A stretch of 64,000 nt of DNA from Bacteroidota bacterium (GCA_016699635.1 CP064983.1:1736001-1800000), one strand, 5' to 3'. Positions 46,558-57,513 are shown, numbered from the stretch's first letter. Translations and numbers: made by a program. Notes: generated by a model from the letters alone, not told the origin.

Positions 46558-48798
46558 TTAGGGTATTTTTATTCCAATTACTAAAATGTCATCAACCTGA
46601 TCATGTTTTCCTTGCCATTTAATTAATGTATTCAATAAATATTCTTTCTGTTCATTCATACTCAGATGTTGAATGGATAATAACAGTTCACGAAACTTTT
46701 TTGTCATAAACTTTTTACCAAATTCTCCACCAAACTGATCAACAAAGCCATCAGAAAAAGGTAGATAGCATCACCTTGCTGAAGTGTGATGTTATGTTGC
46801 ATAAAACCGTCAGCCTTATTGTACTGATGTCCGCCAATGGGTATTTTGTTTGGTTTATAAAACTGAAATTCGTTTTTTCGAATGAGCCAAAGCGGTCGGT
46901 TGGCACCGGAATATTGTAAGGTTTTGTTTTTGTTGTTTATTGTACAAAGCGCAATATCCATACCTTCATTCATCTCGCTTTCGCGTTGTTTGAGTGATGT
47001 TACAATGCCATCATTAAGTTGTGTAAGTATTTTAGATGGCTCTGTAATGCCTTTTTCATTTACAATCTGATTGAGCAATGCAGTTCCAATCATACTCATA
47101 AATGCACCTGCAACTCCATGTCCTGTGCAATCTGCTGCCGCTACAATAATTTTTTCATCTCGTTGAGCAAAACTGTAAAAATCACCACTTACAATATCTT
47201 TTGGAAGATAAAGTATAAATGAATCATTAAGTGATTGGTTTATTTTCTTTATGTCGGGCAATATTGCAGCCTGAATGCGTTTGGCATAGTGGAGGCTTTC
47301 TGTTACTTCACGATTTTTTATCTCAATTACATTTTTTTGTTCTAATACTTCATGAGTACGTTCCTTTACTTCCGATTCAAGCATTGCTTTCTGATTTTCC
47401 AGCAAATGCTTTTTTTCTTGTTCTTGCCTGATGGTTCTGGTCGAAAGTTCAGTTATTTCATCTATCTGCTTTGTTAATGTATTGCCCATGCGTGCAAAGT
47501 CGCGTGCAAGATATAATGCTACAGAAAATGGCAAACCCATTAACATACTTACAGAAATGAAGTTAGAAGTTTTGACTTCAAATTTCATCCCCCAAAAAGT
47601 TATTGTGTCAGGTAAAATACTGATAATTATTCCTAAGAATACCGGTAGGAGTAAGGTTAGTGCAAAAATCCAGGCGCCATCTCTTTTCTTTCTTACAGAT
47701 ACAATGATTACTCTGAATATTTCAACAAATGACGTTATAATAATAACAGCCATTAGTATAGCGGCTATTTTGCGAAATGGCAATAAGTAAAGTACAATCA
47801 TTACTGCATAAAGCCCAAGCAGTACCCATAAATTTCTTCGAAAATGATGATAAAATATGGTGTGTAACATCGCTACAATGGGCACCACTATTAACGGTGC
47901 TAAAAACTGAAGTGACTTAGAGATAAAAGCAATTGATGAATAATTTGATGAAGTTAATAAATGATAGGTGTAGAAAGTAAAAATAAAGATGCCAATGCAA
48001 TAGAGACTATAGTACAGGTTAGTGATTTTTTGCCTATAGTAAAGAAACATAATGAGGTGAACTATTGCTAATGTGAGAAAAACTGCTGCGACAAAAGAAT
48101 TAACGATGATTTTTTATAGTTTGAATGCTGTCGTCAATTTCACTATTAAGGTCTTTGAATTTGATTGTAAAGTTTTCACCAATATTAAATCCGCTTATTC
48201 TGGCAGAGGAATTGTGAAAATTTGAATAACGTATGGCAAGAACGTGATTATTTAAATTTGAAAATACTACAGCAACGGGTTGTGGATTGGTATTGAAAAC
48301 AGCTTCCTCTTCAGAAATATTAGAAGCAACAGTGCCATATTTTTTTAATAGTCTGCCATCTAAATATACCTCTGCTGCCGAACCATATAAATGTAAAATT
48401 AATGCAAGAGGACGGTTCAATAAACTACTGTCAATATCAAAATGCATACGGTACCAAACTATCGTAGTATAATTTTTAATGTGATTACTTCTGATAGTAT
48501 CTGAATATTCCTCCCATACAGAATCGTCATATATGGGTTCTTTCCATAAGGTATCATCCCCACGTTTAAATTTCCAGTTATTGGTAAACTCCAACAGATT
48601 TTCATTTCTTTCAAATACCTGAATGGTAGAATCTGCATTTGCCTGAGCATCCTCATCATCCGATAGCAAATTGCCAAGATTGACCTTGATATTTACATTT
48701 GAGTCGAGATCAGGTTTTTTATTGGAATTCTGACCAATGACATTAAAACAAATTCCTGAAAAGAAAATAGAAAGAAATAACCGGTGCAGGTTAAACAT
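46558..48798 (-). CDS. 7TM-DISM-type sensor SpoIIE phosphatase (two frameshifts)
   Basis: A signal peptide (MFNLHRLFLSIFFSGICFNVIG) and an extracellular jelly-roll domain (WKFKRGDDTLWKEPIYDDSVWEEY ... AAEVYLDGRLLKKYG) come first. A seven-helix membrane region follows (continuing through FVAAVFLTLAIVHLIM after a shift in the A6 run near 48110), then a coiled-coil linker and a SpoIIE domain (KDIVSGDFYSFA, VAAADCTGHGVAGAFMSMIG). A missing T near 46753 breaks the end; restoring it gives LFSDGFVDQFGGEFGKKF...DDILVIGIKIP. About 745 residues. A membrane sensor that probably signals through its phosphatase. Confidence 0.8.
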
Positions 48799-48868
48799 CT
48801 GTAAATTGAATTTGCAGTAAAGGTAAATAAATAACTACTTACAGAATGTTGACCAAACTGTTACCTGA

Positions 48869-50206
48869 CTATTTTAACAAATCAATAATCTTTTTTTCTA
48901 CAACGCTGCTATTCCAGATGTTTTCAATGTCGGCCATTTTCATAATTTCATTCATAATAGCATCTTGTCTTTTTCCTCTTGCCTGTGCCTCATGATAAGG
49001 AATGTGGCTGAATGTAACCATGGTATAAAGTGGAATCCATTTGTCAGGATGTTTTGTGCTGAACCATCCTTCAATTTTTTTGCGTAATAAGAATTCAGGC
49101 TTGCCCACTAAATCGCGCATCTCAATAAAATTGTCAACGGCAAGTTCGCCAATGGCATCGGCAGCAGGTTTTCTCATTCGTTCGTATTCGGGTATTACTT
49201 TCTGCCAGTCGTCAGCATATTGATTGAGTAGGTCGTTCAACACACTGCAATCTTCAAAACCACAGTTCATTCCCTGACCATAGAATGGCACAATGGCATG
49301 TGCTGCATCACCGATAAGGACAACTTTGTTATCAAAACTCCATAGTGCACACTTAACAGTCACCAATGAACCTGTTGAATTGTGAAAAAAATCTTCTTCA
49401 AGATCGTGTAGTAATGGAACAGCATCAGGAAAAACTTTTTGAAAGAAAGTTTTTACTTCTTGTTTGTTGTGAAGCGATTCAAAAGAAGGATTCCCTTTTA
49501 ATGGAAAGAATAGTGTAACGGTAAATGTTCCATCAAGATTAGGTAGTGCTATGAGCATATATCCGCCACGAGGCCAGATGTGAAGGGCGTTTTTTTCGAG
49601 TTGATGACTGCCATCGGCTTTAGCAACAAACATCAGCTCTTTATAGCCGTGTTGCAGATAACTCTGCGAATAGTTGAACTGTTCTGTTGATAGCTGTAGC
49701 TGAAGTCGTGAAGCAGCAAAAGCACCATCGGCACCAAAAATCAAGTCGGAGGCAAAGGTTGTTTTCTGATGACTCTCTGAGTTTTCGAAATGCATTTCGC
49801 CTGATGCAAGTGTTAAGCCCGTACATCTCTGATTAAAATGAATTTCAACACCACCTTTTTCTGCAAGATCAAGTAGGGTACAGTTTAAAATTCCTCTTGA
49901 AACTGCGTAAATGCCCTGACCGTCTTTTCCGTAGGGTTGTGTGGTTATTTTTCCATCAACACTATGCATGGTGCGGTGTGTCATCGGTATTCCGATTTTA
50001 CGGATTGCATCATCAATACCAACTCCCTGCAAACCTCGCCAGCCGCGGTCGCTCAATGCAAGGTTAATACTTCTTCCTGCAGGGATTTTTACTTTGCGCA
50101 TATCAGGTCTGCGCTCGTGAAGTGTAACTTTATATCCTCGTTTATTTAGGTATAATGCCAGCAAAGAACCAACAAGACCGGCACCTATGATTGAAATTTT
50201 TTTCAT
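48869..50206 (-). CDS. kmo: Kynurenine 3-monooxygenase
   Basis: 445 residues from ATG 50206, five bases after the kynU stop. FAD-binding motifs are GAGLVGSLLALYLNKRG near the start, the DG motif DLIFGADGAFAASR, and VVLIGDAAHAIVPFYGQGMNCGFED. Family marks are RSINLALSDRGWRGL and TMHSVDGK, typical for kynurenine 3-monooxygenase, which hydroxylates kynurenine. With kynU it can make 3-hydroxyanthranilate. The upstream open frame includes a longer N-terminus, but only this start gives the FAD loop at residue 7. Confidence 0.9.
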   Translation of the reverse strand: MKKISIIGAGLVGSLLALYLNKRGYKVTLHERRPDMRKVKIPAGRSINLALSDRGWRGLQGVGIDDAIRKIGIPMTHRTMHSVDGKITTQPYGKDGQGIYAVSRGILNCTLLDLAEKGGVEIHFNQRCTGLTLASGEMHFENSESHQKTTFASDLIFGADGAFAASRLQLQLSTEQFNYSQSYLQHGYKELMFVAKADGSHQLEKNALHIWPRGGYMLIALPNLDGTFTVTLFFPLKGNPSFESLHNKQEVKTFFQKVFPDAVPLLHDLEEDFFHNSTGSLVTVKCALWSFDNKVVLIGDAAHAIVPFYGQGMNCGFEDCSVLNDLLNQYADDWQKVIPEYERMRKPAADAIGELAVDNFIEMRDLVGKPEFLLRKKIEGWFSTKHPDKWIPLYTMVTFSHIPYHEAQARGKRQDAIMNEIMKMADIENIWNSSVVEKKIIDLLK

Positions 50207-50211
50207 TGTTG

Positions 50212-51493
50212 TTATCTGTTTAGAAGCAAAGCTTCGTGCAGGCATTTGCCAAATTGATAAATGTCGTTAAATGAATTGTAAAGCGGAACAGGAGCAATGC
50301 GTAACACTTCAGGCTCGCGCCAGTCTGCAATAATGCCTTGCTCTGTCAGGTAGCCATGAATTTTTTGCCGTTATGTTTACATAGCATACTCACCTGTGCA
50401 GCACGTTCGTTTTCATTTTCAGGTGTTATCATGATGATATTTTTTTCTGAATTTGTCTTGCTGATAATGTCACCAATTATAAATCGCAGAAAGTCATTCA
50501 TCAGCTTGCGTTTTTTTATCAGATTTTGTACTCCGGCTTCGGCAAAATTTCAAGTGAGGCACGCAATGCTGCCATTGGAAGCACAGGGGCATTACTCAAC
50601 TGCCAAGAATCGGCACTTTTAACAGGAATAAAATCATGCGGCATAGTGAAACGTGTTTGTGGATCGTTGCCCCACCAACCTGCAAATCGAATCAGATCGG
50701 TGTTGTTACAATGTTGTTGATGAACATAAGCACCTGCAACACCACCGGGTCCGGCATTGAGGTACTTGTAACTACACCATACTGCAAAGTCAACATTCCA
50801 GTCGTGAAGATGCAATTCAAGATTACCTATGCCATGAGCTAAATCGAAACCTACAATTGCTCCTGCAGCATGTCCTGCCTGAGTAATTCCTGCCATATCA
50901 AAAACCTGCCCCGTATAGTAATTTGGGTTACCTAAAAAACCAAGACCAGCTCATCTTTATGCTTTGAAATTGTTTCAAGAATATCTTCATGCCTGATGGT
51001 ATGTTCACCTGTGCGCGGATGCAACTCAATGATGGCATTATCAGGATTAAAGCCGTGAAATTTTACTTGTGTTTGTAATGCATACTGATCAGATGGAAAT
51101 GCCGACCCTTCACAGATTATTTTAAAACGTTTTGTTGTTGGTTTGTAAAACGACACCAACATGAAATGAATATTGGCAGTGAGTGAATTCATAACCACGG
51201 TTTCTGACGGTAGTGCACCTGCTATAAGTGCCATATTATCTCTCAGAAATTCGTGATAGGGATACCATGGGTTTTTTGCCTGAAAATGTCCTTCAACACC
51301 AAAATCTTTCCAGTCGTTCAACTCCTGCAAAACATAGTCGCGGGTTTGTTTGGGTTGAAGTCCAAGAGAGTTGCCGCAGAAATAGATAACATCTTTATTC
51401 TGATGTTGCGGAAAAGAAATTTCTGCCTGAAGGATTTAAAAGGTCTTGCTCATCAAGTTGATTGGCAAAAGCAGATGAATTGATAAAGTGCAT
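50212..51493 (-). CDS. kynU: Kynureninase (several frameshifts)
   Basis: Starts at 51493 (MHFINSSAFANQLDEQDLL). Fragments in different frames cover the whole family: DVIYFCGNSLGLQPKQTRDYVLQELNDW, EGSAFPSDQYALQTQVKFHG, LGNPNYYTGQ, VDFAVWCSYKYLNAGPGGVAGAYVH (PLP Lys), WWGNDPQTRFTMPHDF and QGIIADWREPEVLRIAPVPLYNSF. One-base indels lie near 51420-51450, 50935, 50545 and 50362, in A/T runs. Kynureninase cleaves 3-hydroxykynurenine (made by Kmo) to 3-hydroxyanthranilate and alanine. The breaks are probably sequence error, since every block is still present. Confidence 0.87.
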
Positions 51494-51567
51494 GTAAGTA
51501 ATTTGAATACAAATAAACAAAAAACATTTTCGAAAGGAAATAAAAACCTGCTGGTAAAAAGTAAAAT

Positions 51568-52131
51568 TCAATTTTGTAAAAAAGCGCTGACTAATGCCTC
51601 GGCTTCTTTGCATGATTGATTCAATTCTCCATTGATAATAACATTATCGAAACGGTCTTGGTATGACAATTCTTTAATGGATTTATTAAGGCGAATTTCA
51701 AGAGATTCTGCTGTTTCTGTATTGCGTGCCGTTAGTCTTTGACGAAGGTCTTCAACCGATGGCGGCCGTATGAAAACAGCAAGTAAATTTTTGCCAAAAT
51801 GTTTTTTAATCTTTAATCCTCCTTCAACATCAACATCAAAAACTACTGAACAGTTAAGCGCTTCTATACGTTCAACCTCTGATTTTAATGTGCCATAGTA
51901 ACGACCTTCATACACTTGCTCCCATTCAACAAAGTCATTCCTGTCAATATGTTTTCTGAAATTTTCTATAGACATAAAATAATAATCTTTTCCGTCAGTT
52001 TCATTAGCACGCTTTGGGCGTGTAGTTGCTGAAATACTGAATTGCATAAAATCAAACTTCGTTAACAGATGTTGTACGATGCTTGTTTTGCCACTACCAC
52101 TCGGGCCACAGAAAAGAAAATGTTTTGTCAT
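51568..52131 (-). CDS. gmk: Guanylate kinase
   Basis: 187 residues. The P-loop is CGPSGSGKTSIV; guanylate kinase residues are in ISATTRPKRANETDGKDYYFMS, FVEWEQVYEGRYYGTLKSEVE and FDVDVEGGLKIKKHF. It phosphorylates GMP/dGMP. The start overlaps the YicC gene stop by four bases (ATGA), the usual gmk-yicC arrangement. Confidence 0.92.
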   Translation of the reverse strand: MTKHFLFCGPSGSGKTSIVQHLLTKFDFMQFSISATTRPKRANETDGKDYYFMSIENFRKHIDRNDFVEWEQVYEGRYYGTLKSEVERIEALNCSVVFDVDVEGGLKIKKHFGKNLLAVFIRPPSVEDLRQRLTARNTETAESLEIRLNKSIKELSYQDRFDNVIINGELNQSCKEAEALVSAFLQN

Positions 52132-53000
52132 AAAATATTAGAGAGCTGTTCTTTAATTTTTTCAGCTTCGTCTTTCATCTCAACAACTTTGCGTTGTATG
52201 TCTGCATCATTAGCTTTGCTGCCAATAGTATTTATTTCACGACCAATTTCCTGCATAATAAAGCCTAACTTTTTGCCATTATTATTTTCATCATTCAACA
52301 TAGATAAAAAATAGCGGCAATGCTCTGCAAGTCTCACTTTTTCTTCTGTAATGTCTAATTTTTCGAGATAATAAATCAACTCTTGTTCAAAACGGTTTTT
52401 GTCTGTTTCTATATTTCCGCCAAGAGACTTTAATGAGCTGATTAGTTTACTGCGCACTGCATTTATTCGCCCTTCCTCAAAAGGAGTTATTTGTTCAAGT
52501 AATTGCAAAATAAGATTCATGCGTTGCGAAATATCTTGTTGCAGATTATGTCCTTCGCGCTGACGGAAAAGATTAAATTTTTCTATTGCCTGATTTATTA
52601 TTGAAAAAATATATTTCCATTCATTTTCATCAGCGTCATCAGAATCGGTATTTACTACCTGAGGCATTTGCATTACAATTTGCAAAAGGTTGTCATCGGG
52701 CAATGAGAATTCTTTTTTAACTGCTTTTAAATCGGTCAACAATGATTTTATTATTTCACGGTTGAGTAAATTTTCCTGTTGAGCAAGATCGGACTCCATA
52801 GTAATCATCACATCCATCTTTCCTCTTTCAGCTTCTTTTAATAACAAGCTGCGCAGGTCCATTTCTTTATCTTTGTAAGGATGTGGCAGGCGCATGTTAA
52901 GATCAAAAAATTTACTGTTGAGCGATTTTATCTCAACAGAGATAGTCTTACTCTTATAGTCACCGGAGGCTTTGCCATAGCCGGTCATGGAACGAATCAT
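52128..53000 (-). CDS. YicC family endoribonuclease-like protein
   Basis: 290 residues starting MIRSMTGYGKASGDYKSKTISVEIKSLNSKFFDLNMRLPHPYKDKE, the YicC N-terminal domain. It ends in the DUF1732 segment EKVRLAEHCRYFLSMLNDENNNGKKLGFIMQEIGREINTIGSKANDADIQRKVVEMKDEAEKIKEQLSNIL. YicC proteins cleave or help cleave RNA in E. coli. The stop overlaps the gmk start by four bases, so the two are translated together. Confidence 0.88.
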   Translation of the reverse strand: MIRSMTGYGKASGDYKSKTISVEIKSLNSKFFDLNMRLPHPYKDKEMDLRSLLLKEAERGKMDVMITMESDLAQQENLLNREIIKSLLTDLKAVKKEFSLPDDNLLQIVMQMPQVVNTDSDDADENEWKYIFSIINQAIEKFNLFRQREGHNLQQDISQRMNLILQLLEQITPFEEGRINAVRSKLISSLKSLGGNIETDKNRFEQELIYYLEKLDITEEKVRLAEHCRYFLSMLNDENNNGKKLGFIMQEIGREINTIGSKANDADIQRKVVEMKDEAEKIKEQLSNIL

Positions 53001-53046
53001 ACTTCACAAAATTTTGGCTAAAGTAATCAGAATGATAACAGCAACA

Positions 53047-53955
53047 TCAGCTATTCTCAGTATTATTTATACCTGCAATTTTTTGCTTACTTACTAAATA
53101 GACACCTGTAAAAATTAAAACAGCAGAGGCTAAGTGCAGCCAACCCGGACTGGCTTCGCCAAGAGCCATTGAAATTAGTGTAGCAAAAACAGGCTGAAAA
53201 TAAATGTAGATACTCACTACAGAAGGGCTGAGATGACGCAATGCAAACACATTCATCAGATAAGCAACAAAAGTTACGGCTACAATAACAAAGAGTATGC
53301 AAAGCCATAAGTTAAAAGTCAGGCTGCTCCATGCTACCGCTGTTACTTCATTAAATCCAAAAGGCAAAACCATTAAGGCACCAAAAAAGAATGTCCATTT
53401 CATGACAGTTATAGGATGGTAGTGCAACATGAGTGGTTTTACCAAAATAATAAATATGGCAAATGAAACAGAGTTTAAGAAAATATAAAGATCACCTTCT
53501 GTGTTTCCTCCCTGAAGATTGAAGTTCTTACCCAAAAGTATGAGTAACATAGCACCGGCAATACCAAGGGTAATTCCAATATACTTTATCCATCCCACAG
53601 GTTCTTTAAGTATTATGGCAGCCATCAGTAAAACCAAAACAGGGTTTGTTGTCATTATTAATGCACCGTTTATGGGTGATGTGAGTGAAAGACCTTTAAA
53701 AAACAAAAGTTGATTGATGGCAACGCCAAAGAGTGCACAGAGAAGAATAGTGTTTCTGTCTTTTTTTTTGATTTTTTCTGATGGTATTAAAAATGCTGCA
53801 AGAAAAAACAAAACTGTAGCCGGAATTACTCTGATGACAATAAATCCAAAAGGTTTAATAAATTCAGGCATCACCTGTTTGGCAATGCTGAAGTTTGCCG
53901 CATAAAGCAGGTTAACAAAAAGAACAGAAAGGTGAGCGCGTGTTGTGGCTTTCAA
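53047..53955 (-). CDS. EamA-family (DMT) transporter
   Basis: 302 residues with ten hydrophobic helices in two EamA repeats (HLSVLFVNLLYAANFSIAKQVMPE... and SVSFAIFIILVKPLMLHYHPITVMKW...FGALMVLPFG). The repeat motif PVLVLLMAAIILKEPVGWIKYIGITLGIAGAMLLIL is clear. DMT transporters export amino acids, sugars or metabolites; the substrate here cannot be told. Confidence 0.85.
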   Translation of the reverse strand: MKATTRAHLSVLFVNLLYAANFSIAKQVMPEFIKPFGFIVIRVIPATVLFFLAAFLIPSEKIKKKDRNTILLCALFGVAINQLLFFKGLSLTSPINGALIMTTNPVLVLLMAAIILKEPVGWIKYIGITLGIAGAMLLILLGKNFNLQGGNTEGDLYIFLNSVSFAIFIILVKPLMLHYHPITVMKWTFFFGALMVLPFGFNEVTAVAWSSLTFNLWLCILFVIVAVTFVAYLMNVFALRHLSPSVVSIYIYFQPVFATLISMALGEASPGWLHLASAVLIFTGVYLVSKQKIAGINNTENS

Positions 53956-53980
53956 GCCTTAGTGATTTTTTGTTTGATTT

Positions 53981-54337
53981 TTATTTTTTATGCATTGCAG
54001 CTTTAGCTGCTACAACTGTTTTTGGTGCGTTTCCAATAAAAATTTCTTTGTCTATGATGATAACCGGTCGTTTCAGAAAAGTATATTCTTCAAGAATGTA
54101 TTTTTTGTAGTCTTTCTCTGAAAGTTTTATCTGATTGAGTCCCATTGAACGGTATTTCATGGCTACTCTGCTAAATAACGCCTCATAGCTGCCTGCAAGT
54201 TTTTGCATTGCATCAAGCTGCTGTTCCGTGATGGGTTCACTTTTTATATCCTGTAAAATAAAATCTTTTCCGGGTTTCAGCTCTGTTAATATTCTCTGAC
54301 AGGTGGTGCAGTTGGCAAGATGATATATCTTTTTCAT
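53981..54337 (-). CDS. ArsC/Spx-family thioredoxin-like protein
   Basis: 118 residues with the CxxC-type motif NCTTCQRILTEL at residues 9-20 and the ArsC-family pattern RSMGLNQIKLSEKDYKKYILEEYTFLKRPVIIIDKEIFIGN. These are arsenate reductases or Spx-like regulators; two cysteines in CTTC resemble the Spx redox switch, but the arsenate-reductase Arg region differs. No ars genes are nearby, so arsenate reduction is not assured. Confidence 0.78.
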   Translation of the reverse strand: MKKIYHLANCTTCQRILTELKPGKDFILQDIKSEPITEQQLDAMQKLAGSYEALFSRVAMKYRSMGLNQIKLSEKDYKKYILEEYTFLKRPVIIIDKEIFIGNAPKTVVAAKAAMHKK

Positions 54338-54436
54338 TCAACTTTCTTGTGTAAAATAGTTTTACAAAGAACATGAAAAAACATCAGATTTTGGTATTCC
54401 TTATCTTATGTTGTCCATCACCGGCAATTTGTTTTA

Positions 54437-55858
54437 TCATATTGCGGAAAATAAAAAATGAAAAGGCAACATGGAATACCAGTAATTCCTGCCCATAATA
54501 CCAATGGGTCTGAAAGTAGCAGTTTGTTTCAGAATACAACGGTTGTTGTTATGAATGATAGAGAACTCTAACCATGCTTCGCCCGGAAGTTTCATTTCTG
54601 CATACAATAACAATCGGTGATTTTTTCTGTCAACCAACAGTACACGCCAGAAGTCAAGAGTGTCACCCGGTTCAATGTCAACATCACTTCTTCGTCCGCG
54701 ACTCATGCCAACGCCACCTATTAGTTTGTCAATTATTCCACGCATTCTCCATAATGTATCGGTATAGTACCATCCATTTTGTCCGCCAATATTAAAAAAG
54801 CGGTTGGCTACTTCATCAGCTTTGTCTTTGTCTATTTCAACCCACTTGCGGTCTTTATAACATCCGTTTGACGGTACTTCAATATGTTGGTTAACATCTA
54901 AGCGACTCAAACTGCTCGATGCCGAATCGGTCCAACTTGAAATAACCATGTTTTGTTCTATCCGTGCAAACGCCATTTGTATTGCTTCGCGATAGGTGTA
55001 TAACTCCTGAGGAATAACATCACGAACAGAAGTTTCTTTACACACCACATCATTTTTCATGCTCTGAACTAAAAGCTTTGCAATGGTGTAGTTGGCAGGT
55101 GTAGAAAAATAAATCCATGTTGCAGATAAGCCCATGAAACCAAAAGGCAGTGTAATGATTAATCTTTTATATCCTCTTTCTGCTGCATATTCAAGCAACA
55201 TTTTACGGTAAGTGAGTACATCGGGTCCTCCAATTTCAAAAACTCTGTTAAAAGCTTTTTCATTCATCAGCGAAAGGTGCAGGTAGTTCATCACATTTCT
55301 GATGGCTATGGGTTGGCATTTTGATTTCAGCCAACGTGGAACAATCATAACAGGAATTTTTTCTGTTAATCCTCTGATGATTTCAAAAGAAATACTACCG
55401 GAGCCTACAATAATACCTGCTTCAAATATAGTGTAGGCAATGCCTGAATTTATAAAAACATCTTTCACCCCCTTGCGTGCTGTCAGGTGTTTGGAAAGGT
55501 TATCTTCATTGCTGATGCCACTCAGATAAATGATTTGTTTAACCTGCGTGAGCGTGGCTACCAATACAAAACATCCTGCACAGCGCAGTTCATATTCTTT
55601 AAGCGTTGTGGCCGTATCGCCTAATGAGTGAATTAAATAATACGCAACATCAAATTGCTTGTTGTTAAAATGCTGAATGGCGTTTTCAGGTTCCAGAAAA
55701 TCATATTCAATAACATGTATTTTATCAAGTAAATCAGGCGATGGTTTAAAGCGAAGTGCATCTCTCACCACACAGGTAACATCATGTCCTGCTTCTACCA
55801 AAACAGGCAGCAGCCTCATGCCAATATATCCGTTTGCCCCAGTAAGTAATATACGCAT
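54437..55858 (-). CDS. NAD(P)-binding SDR protein with DUF2867 domain
   Basis: 473 residues. The Rossmann start ILLTGANGYIGMRLLPVLVEAGHDVTCVVRD and YLIHSLGDTATTLKEYELRCAGCFVLVATLTQVKQIIYLSGIS show an atypical SDR/NmrA-like fold (residues 1-290). The C-terminal part (NGWYYTDTLWRMRGIIDKLIGGVGMSRGRRSDVDIEPGDTLDFWRVL ... MLPFHFLFS) is the DUF2867 domain. The pair is common in Bacteroidota as a membrane-associated lipid- or quinone-related protein, but the reaction is not known. Confidence 0.82.
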   Translation of the reverse strand: MRILLTGANGYIGMRLLPVLVEAGHDVTCVVRDALRFKPSPDLLDKIHVIEYDFLEPENAIQHFNNKQFDVAYYLIHSLGDTATTLKEYELRCAGCFVLVATLTQVKQIIYLSGISNEDNLSKHLTARKGVKDVFINSGIAYTIFEAGIIVGSGSISFEIIRGLTEKIPVMIVPRWLKSKCQPIAIRNVMNYLHLSLMNEKAFNRVFEIGGPDVLTYRKMLLEYAAERGYKRLIITLPFGFMGLSATWIYFSTPANYTIAKLLVQSMKNDVVCKETSVRDVIPQELYTYREAIQMAFARIEQNMVISSWTDSASSSLSRLDVNQHIEVPSNGCYKDRKWVEIDKDKADEVANRFFNIGGQNGWYYTDTLWRMRGIIDKLIGGVGMSRGRRSDVDIEPGDTLDFWRVLLVDRKNHRLLLYAEMKLPGEAWLEFSIIHNNNRCILKQTATFRPIGIMGRNYWYSMLPFHFLFSAI

Positions 55859-55975
55859 CTTATACTTGATGTTTTACGATTCTTCAATCCTTGCAAACAT
55901 AGCAGGATATTTGATTTCATGAAATGATATTGATTAGTAATTTTTAAATTTAAGGAAATCATTTTCAGAAATGGG

Positions 55976-56004
55976 ATTGAATAGAAATGAATTTTCTATC
56001 TTTG
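55976..56004 (+). promoter_or_regulatory. Bacteroidota-type promoter of the ALDH pair
   Basis: ATTG (55976-55979), 17 bases, then TATCTTTG (55997-56004), close to the TTTG-N(17-23)-TAnnTTTG consensus. The ATG follows at 56023. Confidence 0.5.
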
Positions 56005-56022
56005 AATCTTAAATTTTCGTAA

Positions 56023-57495
56023 ATGGCAAAGCGAACAGCAAAGCAAAATACCAGGTTGAAATTTGATACGGCATGGCAGTATTCAGCAGCACCTGAAACT
56101 CCGGATCACATTGTGTTAGAAGACAAATACAATCTATTTATCAATGGTAAATTTGTTGCACCACAGAGCAAAAATATTTTGACACCATTAACCCTGCAAA
56201 AGAGACGCGAATAGCATCTGTTGCAGAAGCATCGCAAGCCGATGTAGATGCAGCAGTAAAGGCAGCTCGTACAGCTTATGATAAAGTGTGGAGCAAAATG
56301 CCGGCACGCGAGAGAGGGAAATATATTTACCGTATTGCCCGCATTATGCAGGAGCGTGCCCGCGAACTTGCCATTATTGAAAGTTTAGATGGTGGAAAGC
56401 CTATTCGCGAAAGCAGAGATATTGATGTTCCTTTAGCAGCAGCACACTTTTTTTATTATGCAGGATGGGCTGATAAACTTGATTACGCATTACCCGGAAT
56501 GGCAGCACAACCTTTAGGTGTTGCCGGACAAATTATCCCATGGAATTTTCCGATATTAATGGCAGCATGGAAAATTGCACCTGCACTTGCCTGTGGAAAT
56601 ACTGTTGTGCTAAAACCTGCAGAAACAACTCCACTTACAGCATTAAAATTGGCAGAAATTTTCAGAGATGCCGACCTTCCTCCCGGTGTAGTGAACATTG
56701 TTACAGGAGCAGGAGCCACTGGAGCAGCTATTGTTAATCATCCCGGTATTGATAAAGTAGCTTTTACCGGTTCTACTGATGTTGGAAAAATTATTCAGAA
56801 AGCATTAGCAGGAACAACAAAAAAATACACCCTTGAACTTGGAGGCAAGGCAGCTAACATCATTTTTGAAGATGCTGCCATTGATCAGGCTGTTGAAGGC
56901 ATTGTTAACGGAATATTTTTTAATCAGGGACATGTTTGTTGTGCAGGCTCACGATTGTTTGTTCAGGAAAGTGTTGCCAACGAAGTTGTGCGCAAACTCA
57001 AAGACCGTATGGAAACACTCATCATTGGCGATCCATTAGATAAGAATACCGATATAGGTGCCATCAACTCACGCGAGCAATTGAATAAAATAAAAGCATT
57101 GGTTAAAGTAGGTGTTAACGAAGGCGGTGACTGTTATCAGTCATCTTGCACATTGCCGTCAAAAGGTTTTTGGTTTAAGCCTACAATATTTACCGGTGTT
57201 GCACAGTCAAGTAGAATTGTTCAGGAAGAAATATTTGGGCCTGTTCTTTCAATTCAAACATTCAGAACAGTAGAAGAGGCAGTTGAAAAAGCAAACAACA
57301 CACCTTATGGTTTAAGTGGAGGCGTATGGTCTGATAAAGGCAGTAAGGTATTTAAAGTTACTTCAAAAATAAAAGCAGGTGTATTATACCAACACTTATA
57401 ATAAGTTTGATCCTACTTCGCCATTTGGAGGATTTAAAGAAAGCGGCATGGGTCGCGAAGGTGGCATGCATGGACTTAGTGCATATTTAAAATAA
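56023..57495 (+). CDS. Aldehyde dehydrogenase (two frameshifts), active member of an ALDH16-like pair
   Basis: The N-terminus reads YNLFINGKFVAPQSK to an A-run loss near 56170-56174, then INPAKETRIASVAEASQADVDAAVKAARTAYDKVWSKM. The core is intact: GQIIPWNFPILMAAWKIAPALACGNTVVLKPAE, the active-site Glu in LELGGKAANIIFEDA and the nucleophile Cys in FFNQGHVCCAGSRLF. A second break near 57389 leads to KFDPTSPFGGFKESGMGREGGMHGLSAYLK. About 490 residues. NAD(P)-dependent oxidation of an aldehyde. A catalytically empty paralogue follows 18 bases later, a layout like a split ALDH16. Confidence 0.88.
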
Positions 57496-57513
57496 TTTTA
57501 ACGCATTAACATT

